A DNA stretch of 64,000 nucleotides from Anisakis pegreffii. Lineage: Eukaryota; Nematoda; Chromadorea; Rhabditida; Anisakidae. Positions 47,151 to 60,500 of the stretch are shown here, one piece after another. Position numbers and translations under genes: made by a program. A model generated the notes under the pieces. It worked only from the letters and a program-made list of their open reading frames with translations. It was not told the DNA's origin and searched no databases. The stretch is taken from NCBI GenBank assembly GCA_035041965.1, contig JAPYMA010003011.1:1-64000 (forward strand), given 5' to 3'. Each line of letters opens with the position of its first letter. Positions within the stretch are counted from its first letter, which is position 1.

Positions 47151-47509
47151 GTGTCTGTGGAATGTGGATTAGAAAACCGGTTACTGTTGTTATATTGTAA
47201 AGTGTTTAATTGCTCGACGTTAACCGATAGTTTTAATAGTTCACAACCTCTGATGATTTCTGATGCACTATAAAGGCAAACAAATTCAGCTTGACTTCAG
47301 CGTTGCACTAGCACGCATCTCAGCAATTGAACGATGAAAAACCGAGACAGACTTTGAAGCGATCTCACGGGAGGGCTAAAATCTCCATGGGAAGATCTCA
47401 CAGCATTCTCATTGTATTCACAGGTACTAAGCCGAATTTCACGGATGTGTTGTGAACCGGGAGTAAGATAACGTTTGTAGAGTACATCACAAACCGCCAG
47501 CATTCTCTT

Positions 47510-50500
47510 ATGACAACTCCATCAAATAATACGAATATTCTCACTCAGATATGGCTGTCATTGCTGTCATTTGCAATCATCAGCAAGTCCAGTGGACTCG
47601 CAACGAACTCCACCAGGTCTCGAGCTGCTGGCTACAACGTGTTAAGAGCAAGGGCTCCGGTTGCTGCTCATGGTCAAAGGTAATAAACGAGAGTTCACTT
47701 CGAAGAAGCTTGTATGGAAAGTTCCCAATGCAAATTTTCCATTTGCACCTCATATGTGGTCGTAAGGTTGGAATAGGTGAGGTAATAATTCAATTTTGAG
47801 GATTGCGATGATGAACTCATTGGATTTCAATCCGTTGCTGTTGGGTGGTTCCCGGGGATATCCCGGTATACGAGTGCGTGCAAATGCAGCGATGTTTCGT
47901 TACGCTAGTGTTAAAGCAGCTAATATCCTCACTCAGCAAATCGCACGTGCACAAATTCCCGACATCAATCAATGTGTAGCTCAGGTTCTCTTTATCACTA
48001 AAATTCACGTTTAGTGCAATAAGCTGAAAGGATACAATGGAGGTATCAGTGTCTGGCAGAATTTCATGCAGGTCGTGAACAGCTCGCAATGCGCAGCAAA
48101 ATAATGAAGTTGTACTATGGGTAAAAGAAATAATTCGGTCTATCTCGTCTGCAGTTTGATTGCTTCCGAAGTCAAGACAACGTTTTACGGAGCATAGTGA
48201 GCTGTAAACTTTGCATGACATAAACGAATATAATATAGTGCCGATCTAGCAAGAGCATCAAGCATTAAATCTTCTCACCTAAACCTTGAATGTCCTTTGC
48301 AGGTCAAATCTATTACATCAAAATCTATTATGCAATGCTCAAGATTTCAATTCAGGTGAATGGATGCGTAAGAGTCTATGGAATACGCATAGTGCGGTAT
48401 CAGTGTCCACAATTCGTCTCAATTTATCCGTTTCCAAACGATCGAATACGAATTTCAGTTCAAAATCTTGCTATGAAGTAAATTTGATTAATCTTTAATG
48501 ATTTCTTCAAATTTTCGGCTACTCAAGCAACTGCTGTTCTCTCAAAAGACGAATGGGAATGGGTTTAGTATATTACTGCCATCTAAAAGTTTCAGCACGG
48601 ATTATTTCTGAATATATGTTCACATTGATGGACAAAACAGCAAATGTGAACGTACTTTTAAAAACGAGTTGAGAAACACTTTTTAAAATCTTACTGATAA
48701 TATTATCTTTATCAATAAGCATTTGAGAATAATGGGACATCTTGGAGGACAAATTAACGTTTTGATACCACTTCGTTTATTCGGTATTATCTGCATGGAT
48801 GCTAGTCAGGTCAAGATCAGTCATTTGTCACTATTTATAACAGTTTACTTCTATCTACTTTCTAAAACATTCAATTGAATTATTTAGAGACACTGCACCC
48901 TGATTCACTCTATCCAAGATAACTTATACATACAATAACTCAAACCAAGCGATCTGCACCTACTCCCAAAACTGTAGGGGAGCCTGAAACTACTAACCAC
49001 ACCTGTGCCTTGATAAGTTGTAAAAAAAGAATTTGATAACAATAATATTATCCGTAGTGTAATAACGTAACGAATCAATAACTCAAGCTTACTATAACTT
49101 GGTGTTGACATTAACAGCGAATGTAATCTGATGGTGCATTCTATTGACAACAAGTTCATTTCTTTCAATTATTCATTCTCAAAAAAATCACGATTTGGTA
49201 GCTGTGAACTAATGCAGAGCTTAATATCATGAATATGCAAACGTCACATGAATGAAAGGCAGTTAAAGAGCACAAAGAGATGTCCTAACTGCTGCAATAG
49301 CGAGACGAATTTAAAAAACGATGCCAAACCTAAACCTCAGCCTAAGTGTACGGACAAGCGAAGCTTCGTCCAAGCGTAAGCACAAATTCCAGCCAGAAAA
49401 AGGAAGCATTTTGTGTCTTAGGAATGCCCCACATCAAACAGATGAAGACATGTTCAACGAACAGCGATGAAGAACCAGTTTTATGGAGATCCAAAACTAA
49501 CCAATTTCTCAAAAAAATCCCCACCTTACGTCACAATGCAGAAAAATGCAGAATAAATGATGTCATATTTCCAAATCGAGAAATAGCTGCATAACTGAAA
49601 GTGACCTAAGATAGTGCGAGAAATCATTCAGATTCTAACTGAACATGAAAAAGGCATTCTGAAAATTACGAAAAAGCACCTTTTGGAAATTCGTTTCATT
49701 CGAATACACTAACTAATTCATACAACAACGAAGTGACTCGCCTCCAATCAGTTGAATGTGCAGTTATTCTTATTGTCATTATTACTCAGCTTTCACCTAA
49801 TTCAGATTTCTGTAGAAGTCGAATTTGAAATGATGCGAAACAATTTTGGTGCGTTATCTGTTCAAGTAACTGGATGCATGGCAAATATTGGCCACGTGAA
49901 CGTTTACGTTTTAAATGGCGGTATTATCGGTTGGGCGATAAATGCTTTCTTCAGAGTACGCTTCGATATCTCTTTGCCTGTAACAATTTGATTTCACCAC
50001 CAAAATGCAACAATAAATTTTCGAACATCGCCATAATCACTCGACCCTGCGTGTTTTCATTGTTTGCAGTGCAGCTGAATTGTATTCTTTCAGTGAGGCG
50101 ACAAATTCGTACATATGTACTGGATTATCGCACTGTTGACTCTCTGAGCATTAGTATTGTTCTACTTCGGTGTGTACCTACGCATTCGGTAGTTAAGTTG
50201 TTGTTGTCGCAGTAAGTGATAAAATGATATAATCGATGTCATATCAGAGTATGGTGACGCAGCAAATAAAGAAAATGGTACCCGATAAAGTATGTGGAAT
50301 GCTCCCTGAAATCGTTAACAACATGATCAATCCGAAATTAGCTGGTATTCCTCATGAAATCTCAATCGCGCAAGTGTCCCCGATGCTCAAATCAGCACTT
50401 TCTTCGTTAACACAAGCTCCTGCTCAGGTACGTTCATTTTACAGCGTTCTGTGATTTCTTAAATCGGGCTTGTTTCGATGAGTTGATATATACTTCCCGA

Positions 50501-53500
50501 CATGAATTTAGCAAGTGATTTATCTAATGAGAGTTACTGAAGTTGACTCATGCATATCTGCAATCGTCTCTGATAATAGCATAATTTTGATCGATGCTTT
50601 CGCCTCATGAGTCCGACTAAACAGTGTTTTCTAAGGACGAGTGGGAAGCGACAGAAATCATTCGGCAGTGCTTGCGATTACTCGAAAGATATTCCATATG
50701 ACAAGCATTGAATTAGTTACGAGTGTAAATGTTAGTTGACGTCAGTTACGAGTATAAATGTTCAGTGTAATTCACCGATGTGTCAGCGAATGGCTGCTGG
50801 ACTTCCAAGCCCAACTCCAGCTCCACCTCCAGTGCCATCACCAACAATGTCTCAGAATCTCGCACCACCTCCCGTGCCGTCAGCAAGCGTCTCTCTAGCA
50901 GCTGGAGCATCATCAGCAGCAATCACTGGTAATGCTGTACAACAATCTTATAAACAGAACCCGTTGAAACGATACAACTACAAACAACGATATAATTACT
51001 CGATGAAAAGGGTCAACTCTGCAAGAACAAGAACGGTTGCTATCAGAGGCGTGAGTTATACATTATTCGATTACTTCTCGAAAAAAGACAGAGTTCTGCG
51101 CGTATGGATTTTATCGAAACTGCAACAAATTGACTGGAATCGGTAACAGATGGTGATTTTAGACATGCATGCACCATTGTTCATAATATCAGCCACTGTT
51201 ACTGTCACTCGAAATTTTTATTACAGATGGAGCAATGCTTTCAGTACCATGAGAAATTTCATCACCATCTTTGCATAACACTTTTTACCTTTATCTTAAA
51301 ACTATATTTCGAAGTCATCACTTTCAATTGTTACCATCATCTCATTATGAGCATCAAATTATACTTTCACTATGCAGTGATTTCCGTTGGAATAATATTA
51401 ACAAAACCTTACTTCTGCAATCATCCTAACAGAAGTAATTTCAGAAACGAGCAATAAAAAAGGGTCCCTGCGCTGGATGTCCAACGGCGAGTGAGAAGGA
51501 GATGAGTCAAGTACTTTTGCGATCTTTGGATTTGGTCAGTTCATATCTAATTGCCTAGCATCATAAGATTGCTGGATATAGAAATTAATTCGATATAAAT
51601 TCGAAGCTGTAAAATAGAACCGATTTCATGAAGCTCAAAGATCTGAAATATGAAGAATTTGGCAGTCAATTTTCGAAAAGGAGACATCTATTGAAGCCAA
51701 GGTTATGCAGCAAAAGCACTAATTTTCAATCGCTCCATACAGTGTTAACGCAAATGAATGTCGCGAATTGATTTTCAGCGCAAAATTGCTGATATTGCTC
51801 TATCAGTACAGATAATGGGTGCCGTTGCAACGATGAATGATTTTACGATTGATATTTCGGGTGAATTCAGTCCTCGAGGATGGGGTGGTACGCCGTTCGG
51901 GCCATTTCCCCTCTATTTCCCGACTGCAGTTGGACATCGAATGATTGAGGCTGTTGTCAGTGATTTCACAATCAATTCACTGCTCTTCTGGATGCATAGG
52001 TAGGGATTTCCTTACAGATGCCGTTTTGAAACAGAACAAAGAGTGTTCCTTCGAAGAGCTACCTTAATGTTGGCATATATTCCTTCAAAATTTGGTCGTC
52101 TTCACCAGATGAGCACACTCACTGCTTCTTTGAAGATCTCGTGATTCAGTTTGTTATTACGAGTTTTGCACGATGATGCCCATTCAATATGAGAATCATT
52201 TTATCTCGTTGAAAATCAGAATAAGTTTTCACGCAATTTTTAGGCGCGGATTCTTCAAAATCCGCATCGGGCCAGAGATATCAGCCTTCAGCAAGTTGCT
52301 GAGTACGACTTGTGGAGACGATTACGACTATAGTGAGGAGAATACTTCGGAGGAGTCTCCAAAGAAAATGGTACAGATGATATGTTCACGTTTATTTATA
52401 AGCCTCATGCTACTTGCATTACATTTACTGCTCTATTTTGAGATGAGCTTTCATTTGTTTGCTGTGCACGAGTTTCAAATAAAAACACTCGAATGTGGAA
52501 TTTGAATTACTATGAAATCGCTTTTTGCGAGCCGTCGGCACTTCATTTAGTGTCTGAACGGTTTGCATCTAACCAGTCCCTACCAAGCTGAAGGTTCAAC
52601 TGCATTTCCATTGGTCCAACAATCATGGAACACTGAACAGAGGTGCTTACACCATCGTCATTTTGAGCAATGGACTGAGTTTGATTAAGATGATTACACC
52701 GCTTTAGCTTTCTTAAATGATCGCCAAACAGGTTTGGTTGGAGGAGTTCTTTGAATGAGTGAATGATCACCGATAACGAGATAACAACGTTGACATTAAT
52801 TTTGAGAGGCATAGAATACTGCGATTACTACGAAGGTCCAAACGTCAGAGTTTAACTGACTTGGATACATTGGGTGTGTGCATCGGCGATATTGCGCCAG
52901 CCATTGCTGAGAAGTATCCCGACAAGAAGTTGTACTTTGTTGTTAGAACTGCACGTGCGCCGTCAATCATACTCAGCGCAAGGACTGGAGGTTACAATTT
53001 CTTTTGATTTTTCCTGCAATTTGAAGTAAATTAAAGTTGCCTTGAACAGATTACGCAAACAAGGTAATCATCTTGATCGCCCACTATAAAGTTTACGAAT
53101 TGTAATCAGCATTGGAGCATGTCGAATGAGTTTCAAAAATATGAAGTGACAGTTGAGTACTATAGTGGCTACTGTGCAACTGATAGCGGATGCAACGATG
53201 TTTTTGGACGGGACGACGACACGAGTTGGTAATTTGCGGATAACCGTTTTGCTGGATCTAACGTTGAGGATAGCTGGTTATACGCTCTCTGGTACAGCTA
53301 ACTTACGAACGTTGAATGTGACTGATACTGAAAAATCACTTGGAGTATCACAGGGTGCATTAAATGGCATTGTTGGCATCGCTAAAGGAGCCGTCGGAAA
53401 GGTGCTTATTATGCATTTCTAAGATAATCTTTCACTTGAACGCCATCTCTGAATTTGCAATCAATTTCGAAAAAACAGGGTTCGATTCGATTCATTTTCA

Positions 53501-53935
53501 GTGTTAACTTCCTCATAGTACATTGCGGATTTGAGAGGCATTGTTTTTTCTAAGTGAGGTTATCAGTCAGTAAAATAATGTAGCAGTTGTTTAAAGCTCA
53601 TTCCCAGAATACTAATCAAGAATATTAACAAACAGTTTATTTATAAGCTCTGAATTAAATTCCAAATTGCTTGTTGGCTAGAAAGTACCAAATTTCTATT
53701 AACGTTATTTGGTCTCTCCGGTTTCAATTCATTTTTTTTTATTCAGGAGCTGAATAGTACACTCGTAAAAGGAATGAATCTCCCGCTGCGGTCACTCCCA
53801 ATACCAGTCAACTTATACAACGTTCAAATCGGAATAATAGAACACGGTATTTATCTTGCTACTGATTTAGAATTGTCACTTTCAGCGCTGGCTGGAATGC
53901 CTTTAGGTGATGAAGCTGCAGCATGTTATCCTTAA
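47510..53935 (+). CDS. BPI/LBP/CETP-fold lipid-binding protein, copy A
   Basis: Secreted lipid-binding protein with the two-barrel BPI fold, a family that binds lipid or lipopolysaccharide in vertebrates; nematode members are largely uncharacterised. Thirteen exons join in frame (739 residues): 47510-47679, 47801-47984, 48356-48477, 48728-48809, 49806-49955, 50248-50427, 50766-51050, 51445-51534, 51779-51999, 52244-52370, 52807-52990, 53166-53401, 53747-53935. A hydrophobic signal segment follows a short leader (WLSLLSFAIIS). The N-barrel begins GYPGIRVRANAAMFRYASVKA. The conserved disulfide cysteines are in VTGCMAN (exon 5) and KVCGMLPEIVNN (exon 6). Exons 7-8 add a proline/Ala-rich linker and CNSPMC / CAGCP cysteine motifs. 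The C-barrel is exons 9-13 (DISGEFSPRGW, VVRTARAPS, IADATMFLDG, PLGDEAAACYP). Two acceptors read TTTTGAG, conserved in copy B; exon 4 uses TTTGAG here, but TTTCAG in copy B. Confidence 0.88.
49000..49600. other. Extra sequence in intron 4 of copy A
   Basis: Intron 4 is 996 nt here and 405 nt in copy B; the extra sequence falls within about 49000-49680. Part of it reads like decayed coding sequence on the plus strand: KRCPNCCNSETNLKND at about 49280 and, in another frame, KKEAFCVLGMPHIKQ onward to 49590. No family is recognised. It may be an inserted pseudogene fragment in copy A or ancestral sequence lost from copy B. Confidence 0.35.
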
Positions 53936-54086
53936 ATTCAGCCATTTGTACGTGCTTACTGTTGTTTACCTTAACCAAATGTGCAAGCATTCTGCAACCA
54001 AAGCAATGCTCCATTGGATTGCTGAGACCTTTGTCCAACAAAAAACAAGTTTGATTCAATTAGCCAATGAAATGAAAATCATCACG
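53894..54086. repeat. 193-nt block identical to 62189-62381
   Basis: Spans the last 14 codons of the BPI-like gene, the stop codon and about 150 nt of 3' untranslated sequence. I find no difference from 62189-62381, although the first half of the same exon and most intron sequence differ considerably between the two units. A second identical block of 80 nt is 53262-53341 and 61663-61742 in exon 12. Confidence 0.9.
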
Positions 54087-55050
54087 AACCAATATATTTC
54101 GACAACAGTCTGCCAGCAAATTTTCATACGGAACATTCAGAATGCGGTTTTCAAAAATTTCATCAATATTGATTGGATCATTTGTCATGTGATCAATACG
54201 TAAGGGATTTGGAGCGGTTCTTTTAAAATACGTTTTCAGCCCTCGATTTAAATCAAATGATATTAGTGTAAGTCTCAGAAACACCGTTTTTGTACCGTAA
54301 AGATACAGAATTTTTGCACACAGACAGAGTGAATCTGGCTTTTAGGCGTTATATTGATGCAGCATAAATGAACATACATTGTTGAATAATGATTATAAAA
54401 TAGAAGTGTATTTGATGTGCGCTTAATATTAAATTATCGTGTCCTTGATGACTGCCTCTAGATTTGATGTGTGCTGTTGATTTTGAATAAAATTTTTCAA
54501 TACTCATGATGTCAACTTGTGCCAGCAAGAAAAAAGCGCTCATGATGTTGGAGTTGGTCATTCTGACACATTACAAATTTTTAAAGTCTTGATGGAATTG
54601 TGTAAATAATGTGTTAAGTACTCTCAGAGAAAAAAGTGATCTACCGCATTGAACATCTGATAACATTTACAGCACAATGCAGAATTTTTCGTTGTAACAG
54701 GGATTGCTATCCTGCTTCAACAGAGGCATTTACGAACAGAACACAACAATTCAGATAAACAGTACGGTACATGGACGATAGAAAATGCAAAGTGAGAAGA
54801 AAATCATTGAATCGAAGAGTGATACAGCACTGTATAAACTTTACACACCTCTAAAAAAGAAAACAATAAAAGAAAAGCAAAAACAATGAGAATTATTTGA
54901 CCCGCTGTCACGAGAAACAATTTGAATGAAATGCAAACAGCATTTGATGAAATCAATGCACATTTTATACACAATTTTTATCACTGCAAAGAGGTAAAGT
55001 TACAAGTTCAATTAGTCCTGAAACTACTATTTGTTGCGTTTCACGATCCA
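53936..55050. other. 3' flank of BPI copy A
   Basis: Contains the conserved 3' block and an AATAAA at 54486-54491, which is altered by an inserted T in unit 2. No coding evidence. The sequence remains alignable to 62231-63520. Confidence 0.5.
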
Positions 55051-55069
55051 TATTTATAATAAACTGCAG

Positions 55070-55582
55070 TCTGAAAAGTTTTCATCATTCGATTGCAAGG
55101 GGCGTTCGGTGATCGGTTAATGTCATCGGATTGTGAAGGCAAACATCCTATTTGGTTGAGCGATACTCGTAAATGTTGAGCCATGATATTACTCAAAAAT
55201 TCTTGTTTTGTCCATTTTCCAGTTCTTTGAACGTTTTTATGCGAAGAACACCAAAGAAATTCATCATTTTCGTGGCGTTTAGTCCAATTTTTTCCGTAAT
55301 TGCCTGAGGATTGGGATAGACTGAGAATGGAGTATGATGAGGTGTTTTTCGGCAGCGACTTTGATGTCTGGCAGAATTTAGCGCAAAGTGAACAGCGAAA
55401 TTCGATGGTTCCATAGGAAAAAGACTCTGAAGTGGAGGAGAAGGATGACAAAAAACCGAACTGCATCGAGATTTGTGAAGATGGAAAATGAAGAGCCGAT
55501 CAAATCGGAAGATTTCAACGAAAAGTCAGTTCAAGATAACGAAGTTCTAAGGGCACTGAATGAAGTTGTCACCAACGCATAA
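55070..55582 (+). CDS. Exons of an unidentified acidic protein (unit 1)
   Basis: Several exon-like pieces recur in both duplication units. One is at about 55080-55171 (LQGAFGDRLMSSDCEG, KHPIWLSDT) ending at a GTAAAT donor. A second at about 55305-55340 ends RLRMEYDE before a GTGTTT donor. A third begins after a TAG acceptor at about 55418 (EKDSEVEEKDDKKPN) and is rich in Glu, Asp and Lys. The second and third join in phase 0. The third stops at a TGA, while another frame is open to 55582 (EEPIKSEDFNEKSVQ...), so a frameshift may have occurred. I cannot assign a family; it could be the 3' end of a gene or a pseudogene fragment carried along by the duplication. Confidence 0.3.
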
Positions 55583-55599
55583 ATTGAGTGAAGTTCTTC

Positions 55600-56570
55600 T
55601 CATCAATGATTAATAGACAAGAAAGGATGAGAATAAGAAAATTCTGAAAAATAACAATTTAAAGGCCAAACCTCGAGGACTTGTTAAAAATCGCCTATTG
55701 ATATGGTGTTGATGATTCTGTCTTGGATTGGTCAACAAATAACCCAGCTACATCCGTTATTATCTATTTGCATACAAAAAGGATATTGATTTGTTCTGCA
55801 GTTATATTAATGAATTTTCGACGGTTTGATTATTGGGTTCCAATACTCTTGCTGATCGCATCTAATGCTTTGGCTGATTTCAATTTAATTCAGTTCTGAA
55901 AATAATTAGTAATGCTAATTGACATTTTTTGGAAAATTTGTGTGATTTTTGGAATGACACAGTGACGAGATTGCTGTCTCAGAACAATTGTTTCGTATTT
56001 CGACGAAAAATAATCATCATTACCGTGGGATCAAATTCACTACTTAACAACTAGCGTATCAGAGATGAATACCACAGATTATGGACAATCTAGAACTTGT
56101 TGTCTTTGCATTCGGTTAGCAACACACATAAGGCCGTATAGGATTGGAGTTCAGCTTTATTTAGCAACAGCAAGACCAAAAGAGCATGGCAAAAACAGTT
56201 TCTCATAGTGTTGAAATTCAATGAAATTCTTACAAAGAGCAATGCAAGTGTTATCGAAGTATTATATTCGCTCAGTCGAAAACTTTTTCTTCTCAAATAC
56301 TAACCATTTTAATAATTGATGCTGTATAGTTATCTGTTTTGCATATAGTGCTCATTTTATCTTGCATAAAGTGGTCTCATCATGTAAGCAAATTCCTAAT
56401 AAGAAAATATAACAATTTGCATGCAAGAAATGCATATAAGGAAGAGATGTCAGATATCTTTGTGTTCGTATCGAGTCGAGAACCAACGGACGGTTCTCTA
56501 TTATTCTCCGGGGCCTACGATTCAAGAGCGTTTTTTTCCATCTCAGGCGTCGGACACCTAGGAAAGTTAG
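55600..56570. other. Spacer between duplication units
   Basis: No match to unit 1 was noticed and no gene is supported. An open frame at 56339-56620 (+) has no recognisable content. Confidence 0.45.
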
Positions 56571-56820
56571 AGATTTCTGGAATGTGGATCATACAACCGG
56601 TTAGTGCTGCCATGTTGTGAAGCATTCGATTGCTCGCTGATGACCGGTAGTTTATTTCCGACACACTATGAAGGCAACCAAATTCAGCTTCCAGCGTTGC
56701 AATAGATGAACTTTCACGGGGAGTTCATCAGCAACTGAACGATGAAGAACGGAGACAGACAATGAAGGGATCTCATGGGAAGGCTGAAATTCCCGTGGGG
56801 AGATCTCATAGCATTCTCAG

Positions 56821-57392
56821 TGTACACAGATTACCTGGATTACCTGGATTGGCCAGGCTATCAAACGTTTGTAACGTTGCTGGTCACAATGCTTGCGTTT
56901 CCGTTCGCACTGTTTTAGCCTTGACTGTAGCCACCCCGCTGGCTAGGCGAGCATGCCAAGTGAGTACAACCGAGTATTTAATTAGTTGCCGTGAATACTT
57001 TGCACAATTAAACGTAGCCAAATATCAATCCAATAAATATTCATAAGTCTACAAAATAAGCATTCCGCCGATCGCTAACCGCGATCAACAAAACAACCGC
57101 TCGATGTGTAAGTAACAAAGTAAGTAACAATTTGATACCATAAAATCTCGAATACACGGGAGAACGTCGATTGACTTGCGCCTTATAGAACAAAATTCGT
57201 GGTTGATCTTCGAAACTGATGCATGAGTGAATAAGACCAAAATCAGTCCGAATAACTTCTCGATTAATCAAGGTGAGCTGAAGCAATAATCAGAAATTGC
57301 CGATCAGACAAAAACATCACCTCAATAATCCTCGCAGAAAGACTGCAGCTTTTGTTAGAAGGGAACGGAATCAAGTACAGATGTACACAGAT
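56821..57392. mobile_element. Insertion of about 560 bp in unit 2 flanked by 11-bp direct repeats
   Basis: Compared with unit 1 (junction near 47415), unit 2 has extra sequence between TGTACACAGAT at 56821-56831 and the same 11 bases at 57382-57392. It opens with a short tandem TTACCTGGA repeat. No terminal inverted repeats and no coding capacity were recognised. The direct repeats suggest target-site duplication by an unknown element, or a deletion between repeats in unit 1. Confidence 0.5.
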
Positions 57393-57504
57393 ACTAAACC
57401 GAATTTCGTAAGCCGGGAGTAAGATAACGTTTGCCTAGTACATCACAAATCGCCAACATTCTCTTATGACAGTTCCATGAAATGATACGAATATTCTCGT
57501 CCAG

Positions 57505-60500
57505 ATATGGCTGCTGCTGCTGTCATTCGCAATCATCAACAAGTCGAGTGAATTCGCAACATACCACACCCGGTCTGCTGACTACAAAGTGTTCAGAGCA
57601 AAGGCTCCCGTTACTGCCTACAATGAAAGGTAATAAATGGATGGTCACTTCGATTAAACTTGTATGGAAATTCCCAGTTCAAATTTTCAATTCGCATTTC
57701 AAACACACACGTTGCGTCAAAATAGGTGCATAAATCTGGTTTTGAGGATTGCGACGATGGATTCATTGGATTTCAATCCGTTGCTGCTGGGTGGTTCTCG
57801 GCAATATCCTGGTATACGAGTGCGCGCAAATGCAGCGATGTTTCGTTACGCTAGTGTTAAAGCAGCTAATATCCTCACTCAGCAAATCGCACGTGCCCAA
57901 ATTCCCGACATCAATTTATGTCTAGAAGAGGTTCTCTTTAACATTGAAATTCACCTTTAGTGCTATGAGGCGAAAGGATGCGATGGAGGTATCAGTGTTT
58001 GACAGAATTTCATGCAGGTCGTGAACAGCTCGCAATGTGCAGTAAAATAGTTGTTTTGTGTGCAAAAGAAATAATTCGGTCTATCTCGTCTGCAGTTTGA
58101 TTGCTTCCAAAGTCAGGGCAGCGTTTTCGGAGCATAGTGAGCTGTGAACTTTGCATGACATAAACTAAAATAATATAGTGCCGATCTAGCAAGAGCATCA
58201 AGCCTTAAATCTTCACCGCTAAATCTTGAACGTTGTTTCTTACATCATTGAAAAACTTTTGGTAGCTCGATTCATCAATCTTTTGATCTTGGCAGGTAAA
58301 CAATTGTCAACTGTTAGTATTTATCGACACGATGCTAAACCAAGACCTTTTCAGTCTAATTCAAAATCTGTTGTGCAATGTTCAATCTTATCTGTATTCC
58401 GATGAGCTTGCATTGATATCAATTCAGGCGGGTGGATGTGTAAAAGTCTACGGAATACGCGTAGCGCGATATCAGTGTCCCCAATACGTCTCAATTAATC
58501 CATTTCCGAACGATCGACTCCGAATATCAGTTCAAAATCTTACTGTGAAGTGGATCTGATTAGAAATTGATGATTTTTTCACATACATTTTCACATATTT
58601 TTTCACATAAAATTTTCTGCTACTCAAACAACTGCTTGAAAGTGATAATATCTCAAAATTCTGCAAAGAAGCTGAAATGAAATTACTGTATTACTGGTAT
58701 CTAAAGTTTCAGCATGTATCATGACTGCATAAATGTTCGCATTGATGGATAAAAGAGCAGTTCCGCGAATAAAAGCCCTAAACGAGTTGAGAAAAACACC
58801 TTTTGAAATCTTATTGATAATGTTATCCTTATCAATCCGTATTTCAGAATAACGGGGAAACTTGGAGGAGAAATTCAGGTTATGTATACGGTTAATTTAG
58901 ACGGTGATATCAGTATGGATGCTGATCAGGTCAACATCATTCTTTATTTAATGCTTCAATGAACATTCTAAAACGTTCAGTTAAATTATTTAGAGACACT
59001 GCACCCTGATTCAGTCTGTCCAAGAAAAGTTATACATGCAATAACTTAAGCCAAGCGATCTGCACCTACTTCGGAAACAAAACTGAACACTCATTCTCGT
59101 TTCAGCTTCAGAAGTAGGTGCTAGAGTATTTCGTGCAGTTGTCATGTTACGATAGAACTTCAATATTATTATTGAAGTTCTTTTGGAAATTCATTTCATT
59201 CATTGTCAGACTCATACGACAACACTGGATGACCTATACGACAAAAAAACGACTCGTTTCCAATTAGTTGGCTATCGAATTTGGATACCGAATGTGTAGT
59301 TATTATCATTGCTCATAGTTTTAACCTCATTCAGATTTCCCTAGAAGCCATATTTCAATTCAAGAGAAATAATTCTTATGCCTTATCTGTTCAAGTAATT
59401 GAGTGCAAAGCGAATGTTGGCGACGTTGATGTTGATGTTATGAATGGCGGTACTATCGGTTGGATGATAAATACTTTGTTCAAAGTACGCTTCGAAATCT
59501 TTTTGCTTGTAACAATTTGATTGCACCACCAAAATTCAACAATAACTTTAGGAACTTCGCCATGATCACTCGGCACTGTGTGTTTTCATCGTTTGCAGTG
59601 TAGCTGAATCATTTGTTGGATTATCGCACTGTTAATACTCTCAGCTTTAGCGGTGACCTATTTTGATGCGCGCAAGCATTCGATAGTTTAGTAGTTGTCG
59701 TCGTAATGAATAGTAAAATGGTGTAATCGATGACCTATTAGAGTACAATGGTGGAGCGAATAAAACAAATGGTGCCAGAACAAATATGTGGAATGCTCTC
59801 TAGAATCGTTGATAACAAGATCAATCCGAAGTTAGCTGATATTCCTCATCAAATCTCATTCGCCCAAGTGTTCTCGCTGCTAAATTCAGCAATTTCTTCG
59901 TTGTCACAAGCTCCTGGTCAAGTACGTTCAGTTTAGAGCATTTTGTTATTTTTTATGAAGTAATGCTTGTTTCGATGAATTTATAAATACTTCTCGAAAT
60001 GAAATAAGTAAAGAGTGCATTACACTTCTTTATCACACGTTTTATCATCGCTTTAGAACACGATCTCCAAAACATCATTTTCAGCTTTTACCACCATCTC
60101 ATCATGAGTATTCTACTTTAACTGTGCAGTGCTTTCCGTTCTCATTCAATTTCCAAAAGTAAACATCTACTGAAGCAAAAGTTTTGCGGTAAAAGCATTG
60201 GATTTCAATCGCTCCATACAGTGTTAACGCTAATGAATGTCGCGAATTCATTTTCAGCGCGACATTGCTGATATTGCTCTATCAGTACAGATAATGGGCG
60301 CCGTTGCAACGACGAATGATTTTACGATTGATATTTCGGGCGAATTCAGCCCTCGAGGATGGAGTGGTACGCCGTTCGGACTATTTCCCCTCTATTTCCC
60401 GACTGCAGTTGGACATCGAATGATTGAGGCTGTTGTCAGTGATTTCACAATTAATTCACTGCTCTTCTGGATGCATAGGTAGAGATTTTCTTACAGATGC

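Noticed and set aside
52990..53010. Premature stop in the RTARAPS exon of BPI copy A
   Set aside because: A GTTACA donor before the stop (exon end 52990) gives the phase needed for the next exon in both copies, so the stop is intronic.
53859..54059. Conserved minus-strand 66-codon frame present in both units (53859 and 62154)
   Set aside because: It is antisense to the identical 3' block; its conservation follows from DNA identity, not from coding constraint.
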